DNA of 64,000 nt. Source: Tuctoria greenei. Lineage: Eukaryota; Streptophyta; Magnoliopsida; Poales; Poaceae. Each line of letters begins with the position of its first letter. Positions within the stretch are counted from its first letter, which is position 1. Of the stretch, positions 41,923 through 54,012 are shown piece by piece. The position numbers and the translations under genes are program-made. Location: the NCBI GenBank assembly GCA_036927565.1, contig JAYESD010000009.1:29844484-29908483 (forward strand), given 5' to 3'. The notes under the pieces are model-generated. The model saw only the letters and a program-made list of their open reading frames with translations. It ran no database searches and had not been told where the DNA came from.

Positions 41923-44900
41923 TCAATTTAAGCCATGAGGATGCATAACCCCTATTTCACTACGAATATAACAAAAACGAGTGAAATCCAAAGGTTTTGT
42001 AAAAATGTCAGCCAATTGTTGTTTGGTATCTACATGGTGAAGCACAATGTTTCCTTTTTCAACATTATCTCGGAAAAAGTGATACCTAATGTCAATGTGC
42101 TTAGTTCTAGAATGTTGCACGGGGTTTTTAGCAATGCAAATGGCACTAGTGTTATCACAGAACAGTGGAACACTATCTGGATCAACCCCATAGTCCTTAA
42201 GTGTTTGAACAATCCAAAGAATTTGTGAGCAAGCAATAGCAGCAGCTACATATTCAGATTCAGCTGTGGATTGTTCAACTGAATTTTGTTTTCTAGAGGA
42301 CCAAGCAACAAGAGAATTACCAAGAAAATGACAAGCACCGTAAGTACTTTTCCTATCAATCCTACAACCCCCAAAATCAGCATCCGAAAAAGCTTTCAAA
42401 TAACGGTTGATGAAGAAGGTAGAAAAATTCCAAATTCTTGAGTTCCATGTAAGTAGCTGAGAATCCTTTTGACGGCTTGACGATGTGAAGCACGTGGGGA
42501 GGCTTGAAACCGTGCACAAAGACATACGCTGAATTGTATGTCTGGTCTTGATGCTGTGAGGTACAAAAGTGATCCGATCATGCTTCTATATTCTTTTTGA
42601 TCCATGGGTTCACCATCTTCATCAAGTGTTGTTGCTATTCCCATTGGTGTCTGAAGAGGCTTGCTTTTGTCCATGTTGAAGCGCCTTAGGAGATCTTTTG
42701 TATACTTCGTTTGATGCACAAAGGTACCCTCCTTTGTTTGCTTGAGTTGCAACCCCAAAAAGTAAGTGAGTTCACCCATCGTACTCATTTCAAATTCGGA
42801 ACTCATCATTGCTGAAAACTTGGACACAAGATCATGAGAAGCACAACCAAAGATAATATCATCCACATACACTAGAATGAATAATGAGTCATTGCCATGC
42901 TTAAGAACAATAAGAGTTTTATCAACCTTGCCCATGGTAAACCCTTTTTCAAGTAAGAATGTTTTTAACCTATCATACCATGCTTTAGGGGCTTGTTTGA
43001 GACCGTACAAGGCTTTGGACAGTTTGTAAACATGATTAGGAAAATCTGAAATTTCGAAACCCGGTGGTTGTTTCACATAAACCTCCTCATCTATGTAGCC
43101 ATTAAGAAAAGCACTTTTAACATCCATTTGATATATCTTAAATCCTTTAGATGCAGCAAAAGCTAACAAAATTTTTATGGCTTCTAATCTAGCAACAGGA
43201 GCAAAAGTTTCATCAAAATCTATACCTTCAACTTGAGTGAAACCTTGAGCAACCAACCTAGCCTTATTCCTAACCACAACCCCATCCCCACTTTATTTAT
43301 TTATAAATACCCATTTAGTTCCAATTAAATTGTGACCATGAGGTGGAGGTACAATTTTCCAAACATTATTTCTTTCAAAATTTTCTAACTCTTCTTGCAT
43401 GGCATTAATCCAAGATTCATTAGTGAGTGCGTGTGATATAACTTTGGGTTCAAAAGAAGCAACAAAAGTAGAATGAGCATAAGAGTTTGGATAGCAAAAC
43501 CTGGACCGTGTGACTCGTTCGTGCAAGCTTCCAATCATCTGTTGTGGGGATGATCTTTGTAAAACCGTAGGGGAACAGATGTCTCACAAGCTTCTTCTTC
43601 TTCATGTTCATCACAAATCGATAAGCTTGTGACATGAGGATGATTTGAATCAGCATTGATGATTGCCGGTGCTGGTTGAGAATTAACATCCGGAGCTGAA
43701 CCAAAGTCTTTAGCTACTGAATTTCCAGGCAGCAGCTCCAATTCGTCCTCATCTTCAACGAAAATGCTTCCCCCCTACGGATATGGATCTGGACCTGCAA
43801 TGTTTGATCTAGTACCTGGGCTAGCATCATCAAAAGACACTTCACAAGTCTCCACAATTTTGTTAGTGTCAAGTAAAAGCACACGGTAGCCTCTAGTATG
43901 AGATGGATAACCAAGAAACATGCCATCAATGGATCTAGGTTCAAATTTATCAAGATTACCATGTTTCTTAACAAAGCATTTGCAACCAAAGACCAGAAAG
44001 TGTGTAACACTAGGCCTATGTCCAAACCGGAGCTCATATGGTGTTTTACCTAGCTTAGCACGCAAGAAAACACGATTTGAGACATAACAAGCGGTGGCTA
44101 ACGCATCAGCCCAAAATTTCCTAGGAGTTTGATATTCATCAAGCATAGTCCTAGCCATCTCAACTAAGGTTCTGTTCTTTCTTTCTACAACACCGTTTTG
44201 TTGAGGTACATATGGTGAAGAAAATTGATGATCTATTCTATTTTTAGCACAAAAGTGATCAAAACATTTATTTTTAAATTCAGTTCCATTATCACTTCTA
44301 ATTGCTTTTCAAGATCCTGGGTAATCAATTGATAATCTAAGAAATAAAGTTCTAAAGTGAATAAAAACTTCATTCTTAGATGCCATAAAGTAAACCCAAG
44401 AGTATATAGAATAATCATCAACAATCAGAAGTACATACCATTTACCTCTGAAGGATTGAACATGTGAAGGTCCTACGGTGTCAAGATGCAAAAGTTGACA
44501 TGGTTCAGTTGTCATGATTATTGTGAGAGGAGTATGTGAACCTGCAACCATCTTAGCATGTCTACAAGAAGAGCACACAATTTCTTTGTCCCCTTTAAGC
44601 TTAGGCAGCCCACGTATGTGATCAAGAGCACTAACACGCGTTAGGTGATCAAAGCCTACGTGACCAAGTCTACGATGCCAAAAATATAGGTCCTTTGAAT
44701 CATTAGCAACTAGACACCTATGCTTAGAGGAAGACATATCAAAATCAGCTTTAAAAATTCTTCCTAACCGAGACATGTTAAAAATAAGCTCACTATTTGA
44801 ACTTACAACTTTGCAGAAGTTTTTATTGAAAATAATTTCCATATTTTCATCTAGCAATTATGAAACAGAAAGCAAGTTGTATTTCAAATTTTTGACAAGT

Positions 44901-45100
44901 GCCACATCCTTCAAAGTGTAGTGATCATTTACTCTAACCGAACCCTTAGCAATTGTAGGAGTTGAAGAATTATCGGCAAAAGTAACATTCTTTACACATG
45001 ACACAAAAGAGAGGGAGGAGAACCAATCTTTGTTACCGGTCATGTGGCGTGAGCAACCTGAATCCACAATCCAAATTTTCTCCTTCCTCAAATGTGTAAC
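41923..45100 (-). pseudogene. pol: Copia-4 pol (PR-INT-RT-RH), decayed
   Basis: Protease DSGCSRHMTG is fused in frame to Gag. A TAA at 44858-44860 interrupts SVS-stop-LLDEN (other copies read SVSQLLDEN). Integrase pieces: LDTVGP near 44480, DNGTEF near 44285 and ERKNRT near 44175, broken by frameshifts near 44310 and 44160. RT 43277-42600 has YQMDVKSAFLNG and YVDDIIFG. RNase H has SDADFGG, ESEYVA and FCDNTSA; end at 41923. Frame breaks near 43740, 43535, 43290 and 42400. Inactive. Confidence 0.88.
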
Positions 45101-47396
45101 CCACATAGAAGCACAATACGTCGATGACTCAATATTGAGGTTAGTCAAAAGGCATTTAGGAATCCAGTACTGAGTCACGCGATGTGCAGCAGGAAAAACA
45201 CGCGAAAGCTGAGACAAAACAGCAGGTTTATGAGTCAAAGTTTGAGATTTTTTATTCTTAACTACTGACCTATAAGGTGTCACTTGTGTAGCACAAAAAT
45301 CAGTAGCTCCGGAAGCAAAAACAGAATGTCTGGAGGTAAACTTTGAATGTTTTTGACTCAAAACAGCAGGTTGTACATTCGGTTCAATATGTGCAGCAAG
45401 TTTTGCATGAAAGTTATGAGATCTAGCAACCATTCTTTCCCTTTTCTGTTGTTTAGGTAGTCTATAACAAAAATCTATAACATGACCATCTCTACCACAG
45501 TAGGTACAATGAAATTTAACTTTGTGTTCATGTCTAGATGAGCAAACAACATTTTTATTTGAAACCGAATGAGACAATACTCCTACAGATTTGAAAACCA
45601 CTTCTTTTTGTTTAGAAACTGTTTGAATCAAACCACTTCCTAATGACTTTACAATTTTAGGTGGATGTGCCTTAGCATGAGCATGAGAATCAAAATCTAA
45701 ACCAGTTTTATCATTACAAGACTTGGATGAATTCAGCAGCAAGTTTAGGTTCTTATTCCCATTACAATACTGATCAAATGTCTTATGCATGTTATCAAGT
45801 TTATTGGACGGATCAAGGCAATTTTCACATGAAGTTTTTCCTTTTAATTCGCTATTGGAACAATATTTAACTTCATGACAACGTAAAGCATTGTTCAATA
45901 TAGAGATTTCATTCATAGCATCTTGCACTTTCTTATCAAGATCATCACAACTAGAACAATGCAAATCAATTGTAGAACAAGAAGCATATTTTAATTCTCC
46001 AATATTAAGTGCAGCAAGCTTTTTTGTTCTTTTCAATTTCAAGTTTAAGTTTATCAAGTGTGGAGGTATGTGCACTTCTTAGGGAGGACAATTGTTCATA
46101 TATTAAGTCACATGAGGAACAAGAATCATCACTAGGAATCAAGGATTTCAAATGATTAATTTCAGATTCTAGTGACTCAATTTTAACAGCATTGTCCCGA
46201 ATCTTTTTGTCCTTTTTCTTAACAATAACAGTGGCACGAGAAATAGCATCACACATTTCTTCGCAAGTAGGACATACCTCTTCATTGTCACTATTGTGTT
46301 CTGCCTCCTCCATACTTGATCTTGACTTGCCCGCCATGAAGCACAAGTTTGCCAAATCATCTTCATCTTCATCACTTCCAATGTCCACGTCGCTTGAGCC
46401 AAGTTCCTCGAGTCCTGAGATAAATCTGCTCACCAATTGACGTCCTGTAAAACCCTTCTTTTTCTTCGTATCTTTTGCAGAGGAGTGCTTCGTTCTTGTT
46501 TTCTTTTCATCCCGGGAAGTAGGACCTGAAAGGTTAGGGCAATCTAAACGAAAATGTCCTGTCTTACCACATTCAAAGCATCGTTGAGGTCCGGAGCTTT
46601 CTCTCCTTCTAGTTCTCACATTTTGCAATGCTTTTGAGAACCGGGTAGAGATGAGCGCTAGCTCCTCCTCTGGAAACTCATCAATCTGTTCAAGGGTTAG
46701 AGAGGACAGCAAAGCAAGTGTACCACAAGATGATGTTTGACCAGAACTAGGCATGTCATGTTGCGAAACAAAAGCAATAGAATTGTTGGGGTTCTTACGT
46801 GAGATTATGTCAATTTCATGAGTTTTTAACTTGGAATATAGCACACCTAAAGTAAGTGTACTCATGACAGTAGATTCATGAATAGATATGACTTTCATAT
46901 CCCAAATTGACATATCTAATGCACTTAGCAATTGCCTAGCATTTTCAGCATCTGAAAAATTTACATTCACGCTACGCAAGTTACTGAGAATTTTATTAAA
47001 GCGAGCAAAGAGGTCATCAATGGACTCACCGGGTTGCATCTCAAAGTGCATGTATTCTTTCTTGAGCATGTCCTGTCTTACCTCCTTTATCGTGTTGGAT
47101 CCTTCGTAGTAGTCACAAATTGCTTTCCACACATGGTATGTAGATCGGAGGTGCGCAACACGGTTGAAGTCGCTTTGAGTTAATCCTTGTATGATCAAGT
47201 TCCGAGCCTTGTTGTTGTTGTCAACATCTCTCAGATTTGTAGCTGTAACTTGATCGTTTGATGGCACTTCGTAAGGCTTGTATACCTTCTCCCATATTGC
47301 AAAGCCTTGTGCCTAGATGAAAGTCTCCATGCGTGCCTTCCAAACCTGAAAATCAATACCAGCAAATACACAAGGTTTGGCGGAGTACTTCTCCAT
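45101..47396 (-). pseudogene. gag: Copia-4 gag, one stop and one frameshift
   Basis: ATG at 47396 (MEKYSAKPCVFAGIDFQVWK). TAG at 47313-47315 replaces the CAG of the other copies (FI-stop-AQG against FIQAQG). Frame is then open to about 46015, where one extra T in a T-run shifts it; the remainder (NKKLAALN-type onward) runs through zinc knuckle 2 (CTYCGRDGHVIDFC) and straight through UGG 45101-45103 into Pol. Zinc knuckle 1 CFECGKTGHFRLDC is present. The middle Cys pairs are kept (CPTCEEMC, CSSCDLIYE, CSSCDDL). Confidence 0.9.
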
Positions 47397-47443
47397 GATG
47401 ATTATTCAAAAACACGTGCAAATCACAAAGATTAGAGCACCGT

Positions 47444-47456
47444 GGCTCTGATACCA
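47444..47456 (-). other. Copia-4 primer-binding site (initiator tRNA-Met)
   Basis: TGGTATCAGAGCC in element sense, two bases from the LTR at 47459. Confidence 0.93.
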
Positions 47457-47458
47457 AT

Positions 47459-49048
47459 TGTAGGATCGAAGAGCACGTGAAAAGCTACCAGAGGGGGGGT
47501 GAATGGTAGATTTAAAAATCTTACGCAGCGGAAACAATTAAACCTCAACCCCTTCGGTGGAAAAAACGATCTGTTAAAGAAATCGTGTGTGAGACTAATC
47601 TAAACGTGTTTCACTGTGACAAAAGTGATAGATATCAGAGAGAATCAATTCACAAAGACAACACAACAAGAATCACTCAAATCCGTTGAGAAAACCTCAA
47701 GTTATGATCGAAAGATCAAACAAAGGTCAATCTGCCCTACCCGAAAAAAAAAAACAGTTCTGGAATGATGCAAAGAAACTCGTGTAGATCATAGACCACA
47801 AATCCAATGACCGTGAAATTTTGACATATGATAGACAATAAAGTTGTGAAGACAAACCAAAAAGAATCACATCAATTGGATCTGTAAAACTTGAGTTATG
47901 ATAAAACCACCGACGAAAGGTAGTGCTGTCCAGAAACTCGACGAGTAAAACTTGTCTGGAACAAGTCGGACGAACAAGGCACAAAAGTTCCTTCAAACTA
48001 TGAATTATATTCAATAGAACACAAGAGGAACAGCCCCAAAGTCGTGCGCCACGAGCTCTGGGCTCCCTTGCTTATATAACCAGCTCGAAAGCCAACTCAA
48101 CTCAAATCAGGAACCTAATCCTACTCTGTTCACGAATCGTAACTTTCCATAACTGCTTAGGATTATTCTATACGCAGATAGAAGAAATCTTAAGACATCC
48201 AAACACCTTAGGAACGTATCCCACATTCCTAAACAACTCAAATTCGTGACCCACACGAAATCCTACAACAACCAACTCAAATCTTTCCATATTTGAGTCA
48301 AACCCGACTCAGCCACAGCCTGAGTCCATAACTTAGTCGGTTGGACCTTTCCGACCAACTCTTTACGTCCACATCTCTTCATCACGTCTCGGAACCATGT
48401 AGCCACGCCCATGCACTCCTTGCACATGTGCAAACATCTTCTAAAGACGTCCACAATACCTTCACATGCATTGTTCTTGATTCAATCATGCTACGCAACC
48501 TCCTGATCAGCTCAACCACAATTCCTTCTGAACTTGGTTGTTGGAACCTCATCTCCTCCCTGATACTAGTCCAATGGATCCCATCACCATCCATGTCTTG
48601 AACTCAAGCAACACCTGCACATGAATAAACAACCAATCCATACGAGCCCAAGTCCTCGACTTGACTCAAGTTAGTTCCGAACACAACACCTTACGTGAGA
48701 ACCTCACATAAGCATGTTGCAACAACTCAATAACACGATATCATCCATGTCAACCAAAAATGCACCAAAGACTTAGCAAATGAATACTAAGCAATCATTC
48801 CAGACATGTAAAGCAAGTATGAAACATTGCAAATAAAAAGCAGAAGCATTGTGGTCAAGTTCCGGACCTTGCCAGAGCAACCCGGACCTTGAGCCGAAGC
48901 TAACAAAAGCTAGTAGAACCTAGCGCCGGGGCTAAACAGAACTAGTTGGAAATTAATAAAAAGGTGTTTTGGTGATATTCAAAACTTTCATCGTCAAAGC
49001 AAATGTATTCACTACAAGCCAATGTATTCAACACACATAGGTCTTACA
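47459..49048 (-). repeat. Copia-4 5' LTR
   Basis: 1590 bp, with TATA (minus TTATATAAG) at about 48070-48079. Clearly diverged from 39330-40914 at scattered sites and small indels. Confidence 0.93.
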
Positions 49049-49053
49049 GTTCA

Positions 49054-50699
49054 AAAGAAGCAACAAAAGCAGAATGAGCATAAGAGTTTGGATCGCAAAA
49101 CCTGGACCGTGTGACTCGTTCGTGCAAGCTTCCAATCATTTGTTGTGGGGGATGATCTTTGTAAAACTGTAGGGGAACGGATGTCTCACAAGCTTCTTCT
49201 TCTTCATGTTCATCACAAATCGATGAGCTTGTGACTTGAGGATGATTTGAATCAGCATTGACGGTTGTCGGTGCTGGTTGAGAATTAACATCCGGAGCTG
49301 AACCAAAGTCTTTAGCTGCTGAATTTTCGGGCAGCCGCTCCAATTCTTCCTAATCTTCAACGAAAATGCCCCCCTGCAGATATGGATCTGTACCTGCAAT
49401 GTTTGAGCTAGTACCTGGGCTAGCTTCATCAAAAGACACTTCATAAGTCTCCACAATTTTGTTAGTGTCAAGTAAAAGCACACAGTAGCCTCTAGTATGA
49501 GATGGATAACCAAGAAACATGTCATCAATGGATCTAGGTTCAAATTTATCAAGATTACCATGTTTCTTAACAAAGCATTTGCAACCAAAGACCCGAAAGT
49601 GTGTAACACTAGGCCTATGTCCAAACCGGAGCTCATATGGTGTTTTACCTAGCTTAGCACGCAAGAAAACACGATTTGAGACATAACAAGTGGTTGCTAA
49701 CGCATCAGCCCAAAATTTCCTAGGAGTTTGATATTCATCAAGCATAGTCCTAGCCATCTCAACTAAGGTTCTGTTCTTTCTTTCTACAACGCCGTTTTGT
49801 TGAGGTACATATGGTGAAGAAAATTGATGATCTATTCCATTTTCAGCACAAAAGTGATCAAAAGATTGATTTTTAAATTCAGTTCCGTTATCACTTCTAA
49901 TTGCTTTTAATGATCCTGGGTGATCAATTGACAATCTAAGAAATAAAGTTCTAAAGTGACTAAAAACTTCATTCTTAGACGCCATAAAGTAAACCCAAGA
50001 GTATCTAGAATAATCATCAACAATCACAAGAACATACCATTTTCCTTTGAAGGATTGAACACGTGAAGGTCCTACGGTGTCAAGCTGCAAAAGTTGACAT
50101 GGTTCAGTTGTTATGATCATTGTGAGAGGAGTATGTGAACCTGCAACCATCTTAGCATGTCTACAAGAAGAGCACACAATTTCTTTGTCCCCTTTAAGCT
50201 TAGGCAGCCCACGTATGCGATCAAGAGCACTAACACGCGTTAGGTGATCAAAGCCTACGTGACCAAGTCTACAATGCCAAAAATATAGGTCCTTTGAATC
50301 ATTAGCAACTAGACACCTATGCTTAGAGGAAGACATATCAAAATCAGCTTTAAAAACTCTTTTAAACCGAGACATGTTAAAAATAAGCTCACTATTTGAA
50401 CTTACAACTTTGCAACAGTTTTTATTGAAAATAATTTCTAGATTTTCATCTAGCAATTGTGAAACAGAAAGCAAGTTGTATTTCAAATTTTTGACAAGTG
50501 CCACATCTTTCAAAGTGTAGTGATCATTTACTCTAACCAAAACCTTAGCAATTATAGGAGTTGAAGAATTATCGGCATAAGTAACATTCTCTACACATGA
50601 CACAAAAGAGAGGGAGGAGAACCAATCTTTGTTACCGGTCATGTGGCGTGAGCAACCTGAATCCACAATCCAAATGTTCTCCTTCCTCAAACATGTAAC
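49054..50699 (-). pseudogene. pol: Copia-3 pol, N-terminal part (PR and integrase)
   Basis: After the amber codon at 50700-50702: DSGCSRHMTG protease, HHCC finger (FWHCRLGHVGFDHL and CSSCRH), integrase core LDTVGP, IRSDNGTEF and VVERKNRT in one 446-codon frame to 49350, then a frameshift. The tail to 49054 ends FVASFE at the Copia-4 insertion site. The D-D-E triad is intact. Confidence 0.88.
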
Positions 50700-52990
50700 C
50701 TACATAGAAGCACAATACGTCGATGACTCAATACTGGGGTTAGTCAAAAGGCATTTAGGAATCCAGTACTGAGTCACGCGATGTGTAGCAGGAAAAACAC
50801 GCAAAAGCTGAGACAAAACAGCAGGTTTATGAGTCAAAGTTTGATATTTTTTATTCTTAACTACTGACCTATAAGGTGTTACTTGTGTAGCACAAAAATC
50901 GGTAGCTCTGGAGGCAAAAACAGAAGGTCCGGAGGTAAACTTTGAATGTTTTTGACTCAAAATAGCAGGTTGTACATTTGGTTCAATATGCGCAGCAAAT
51001 TTTGCATGAAAGTTATGAGGTCTAGCAACCATTCTTTCCCTTTTCTATTGTTTAGCTAGTCTATAACAAAAATCTATGACATGACCATCTCTACCACAGT
51101 AGGTACAATGAAATTTTAACTTTGGGTTCATGTCTAGATGAGCAAACAACATTTTTATTTGAAACGGAATGAGACAATACTCCTGCAGATTTTAAAACCA
51201 CTTCTTTTTGTTTAGGAACTGTTTGAATCAAACCACTTCCTAATGACTTTACAATTTTAGGTGGATGTGCCTTAGCATGAGCATGAGAATCAAAACCTAA
51301 ACCAGTTTTATCATTGCAAGACTTGGATGAATTCAGTAGCAAGTTTAGGTTCTTATTCCCATTACAAAACCGTCAAATGTCTTATGCATGTTATCAAGTT
51401 TATTGGACAGATCAAGACAATTTTCACATGGAGTTTTTCCTTTTAATTTGCAATTGGAACAATATTTAACTTCATGACAACGTAAAGCATTGTTCAATAT
51501 AGAGATTTCATTCATAGCATCTTGCAGTTTCTTATCATGATCATCACAACTAGAACAATGCAAATCTATTGTAGAACAAGAAGCATCTTTTAAGTTTCCA
51601 ATATTAAGTGCAGCAAGCTTTTTGTTCTTTTCAATTTCAAGTTCAAGTTTATCAAGTGTGGAGGTATGTAACCTTCTTAGGGAGGACAATTGTTCATATA
51701 TTAAGTCACATGAGGAACAAGAATCATCACTAGGAATCAAGGATTTCAAATGATTACTTTTAGATCCTAGTGACTCAATTTTAACAGCATTGTCCCTAAG
51801 CTTTTTGTCCTTTATCTCAACAATAATAGTGGCACGAGAAATATCGTCACACATTTCTTCGCAAGTAGGACATACCTCTTCATTTCGCTGTTGTGTTCTG
51901 CCTCCTCCATACTTGATCTTGACTTGCCCGCCATGAAGCACAAGTTTACCAAATCATCTTAATCTTCATCACTTCCAATGTCCACGTCCCTTGAGCCAAG
52001 TTCCTAGAGTGCTGAGATAAAACTGTTCACTAGTTGGCGACCTGTAAAGCCCTTCTTTTTATTCTTATCGTTTGTTGAGGAGTGCTTTATACTTGATTGT
52101 TTTTCTTCCCAGGAGGTAGGACCTGAAAGGTTAGGACAATCTGTACGAAAGTGTCCTGTCTTACCACATTCGAAGCATCGTTGAGGTCCGGCGCTTCCTC
52201 TCCTTCTAGTTCTCACATTTTGCAATGCTTTTGAGAACCTCGCAGAGAGAAGTGCTAGCTCCTCCTCTGGAAACTCCTCAATCTATTCAAGAGTTAGAGA
52301 GGAAAGCAAAGCAAGTGTACCACAAGATGATGTTTGACCGGAACTAGGCATGTCACGTTGAGAAACAAAAGCAATAGACTTGTTGGGGTTCTTACGTGAG
52401 ATTATGTCAATTTCATGAGTTTTTAACTTGGAATATAGCACATATAAAGTAAGTGAACTCATGCAGTAGATTCATGAATAGATGTGACTTTCATCTCCCA
52501 AATTGACATATCTAATGCACTTAGCAACTGCCTAGCATTTTCAGCATCCAAAAATTTAACATTGACACTACGCAAGTTGCTGAGAATCTTATTAAAGCAA
52601 GCAAAAAGGTCATCAATAGACTCACCGGGTTGCATCTCGAAGCGCATGTATTCTTTCTTGAACATGTCTTGCCTTACCTCTTTGATCGTGTTGGATCCTT
52701 CGTGGTAGTCACAAAGTGCTTTCCACACATCGTATGCAGATCAGAGGTGTGCAACACGGTCGAAGTCACTTCGTGTTAATCCTTGTATGATCAAGTTCTG
52801 AGCCTTGTTGTTGTTGTCGACATCTCTCAGATTTGTAGATATAACTTGATCGTTTGATGGCACTTCGTAAGGCTTGTATACCTTCTCCCATATTGCAAAG
52901 CTGTGCCTGGATGAAAGCCTCCATGCGTGCCTTCCAAACCTGAAAATCAATACCAGCGAACACACAAGGTTTGGCAGAGTACTTCTCCAT
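50700..52990 (-). pseudogene. gag: Copia-3 gag, heavily frameshifted
   Basis: ATG 52990 (MEKYSAKPCVFAGIDFQVWK). Frame breaks at about 52900, 52545, 52460, 51890, 51375 and 51115, and stops at 52283-52285 (TAG for CAG), near 52006 and 51960 (GAG/GAA to stop) and 51045-51047 (TAG for CAG). Zinc knuckle 1 CFECGKTGHFRTDC is readable; knuckle 2 is interrupted. Ends at the amber codon 50700-50702. Confidence 0.88.
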
Positions 52991-53037
52991 GATGATCAGT
53001 CAAAAACATGCGCAAATCACAAAGATTAGAGCATAGT

Positions 53038-53050
53038 GGCTCTGATACCA
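53038..53050 (-). other. Copia-3 primer-binding site (initiator tRNA-Met)
   Basis: TGGTATCAGAGCC in element sense, two bases from the LTR at 53053. Confidence 0.93.
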
Positions 53051-53052
53051 AT

Positions 53053-53825
53053 TGTAGGATCGAAGAGCACGTGAAAAGCTACCGGAGGGGGGTGAATGGT
53101 TGATTTAAGAATCTTACGCAGCGGAAACAATTAAACCCCAACCCATTCGGCAGAAAAACGATCTGTTAAAGAAATTGTGTGTGAGGCTAATCTAAACGTG
53201 TTTAACCATGAAAAAAGTGATATATATCAGATAGAATCAAGTCGCGAAGACAACACAACAAGAATCACTCAAATCCGTCGAGAAAAACTCAAGTTATGAT
53301 CGAAAGATCAAACAAAGGTCAATCTGCCCGACTCGAGAAAAAACAGTTCTGGAACGCTGCAAAGAAACTCGTGTAGATCATAGACCACAAATCCAATGAC
53401 CATGAAATTTTTACAGATGATAGAGAATCAAGTTGTCAAGACAAATCAAAAAGAATCACATCAATTGGATCTATAAAACTCAAGTTATGATAAAACCACC
53501 AATGAAAGGTAGTGCTGTCCAGAAACTCGACGAGTAAAACTTGTCTGGAACATGTCGGACGAACAAAGCACGAAAGTTCCTTCAAACTACGAATTTTATT
53601 CAATAGAACACAAGAGTAACAGCCCCAAAGTCGTGCAGGAGCTAACACAAGCTAGTAGAACCTAGTGCCGGAGCTTACCAAAACTAGTATAACCAAACTC
53701 CCGCCGGAGCTTACAAAACTAGCAGGACCGTAATAAAAAGATGTTTTGGTGATATTCAAAACTTTTATCCTCAAAGCAGGTGTATTCACTACAAGCCAAT
53801 GTGTTCAGCACACATAGGTCTTACA
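53053..53825 (-). repeat. Copia-3 5' LTR with 847-bp internal deletion
   Basis: Only 773 bp against 1621 bp for its partner. The sequence jumps at about 53638 from aaagtcgtgca to ggagctaacacaagc, skipping what is 35752-36598 in the other LTR, including the TATA box. Because the 3' LTR keeps the segment, this loss happened after insertion. Confidence 0.92.
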
Positions 53826-53830
53826 ATAAC

Positions 53831-54012
53831 CATTCTTTGTTTTTGCCTTTTAAATGTGAAAACAGGGTAGTGTATGTCTGGTTTCTGCCTGCCGGAAAAC
53901 TTTGTTGAAAGATCCCTAATCTCTTCTTAGAGACCAACCCCGTGTCGTTACTCCTCAAAAGATTCGAGAAGCAAAGCAAGCCAGCATTTTTGCACCAACA
54001 ATCCAAACGCCA
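53831..54012 (+). other. Athila-like 5' leader
   Basis: With 35071-35160, this is the untranslated leader between PBS and Gag. No ORF. Confidence 0.6.

Larger units (their letters stand above)
39330..49048 (-). mobile_element. Copia-4: full-length Copia element nested in Copia-3
   Basis: 9719 bp, LTRs of 1585 and 1590 bp, perfect TSD, PBS and PPT. The LTR pair shows visibly more differences than that of Copia-2. Gag and Pol are joined by UGG instead of UAG. There are several stops and frameshifts. Same orientation and family as its host element. Confidence 0.95.
35166..53825 (-). mobile_element. Copia-3: Copia element split by Copia-4
   Basis: Outer element in the Athila-like leader. Its internal region is interrupted at 39329/49049 by Copia-4; removing Copia-4 and one TSD leaves about 8.94 kb. 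The 5' LTR (right) carries an 847-bp deletion. Gag and Pol contain many frameshifts and stops. It belongs with Copia-4 to a subgroup with a short U3 repeat array and ataaaatttaaaaattatccc in the 3' region. Confidence 0.93.
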
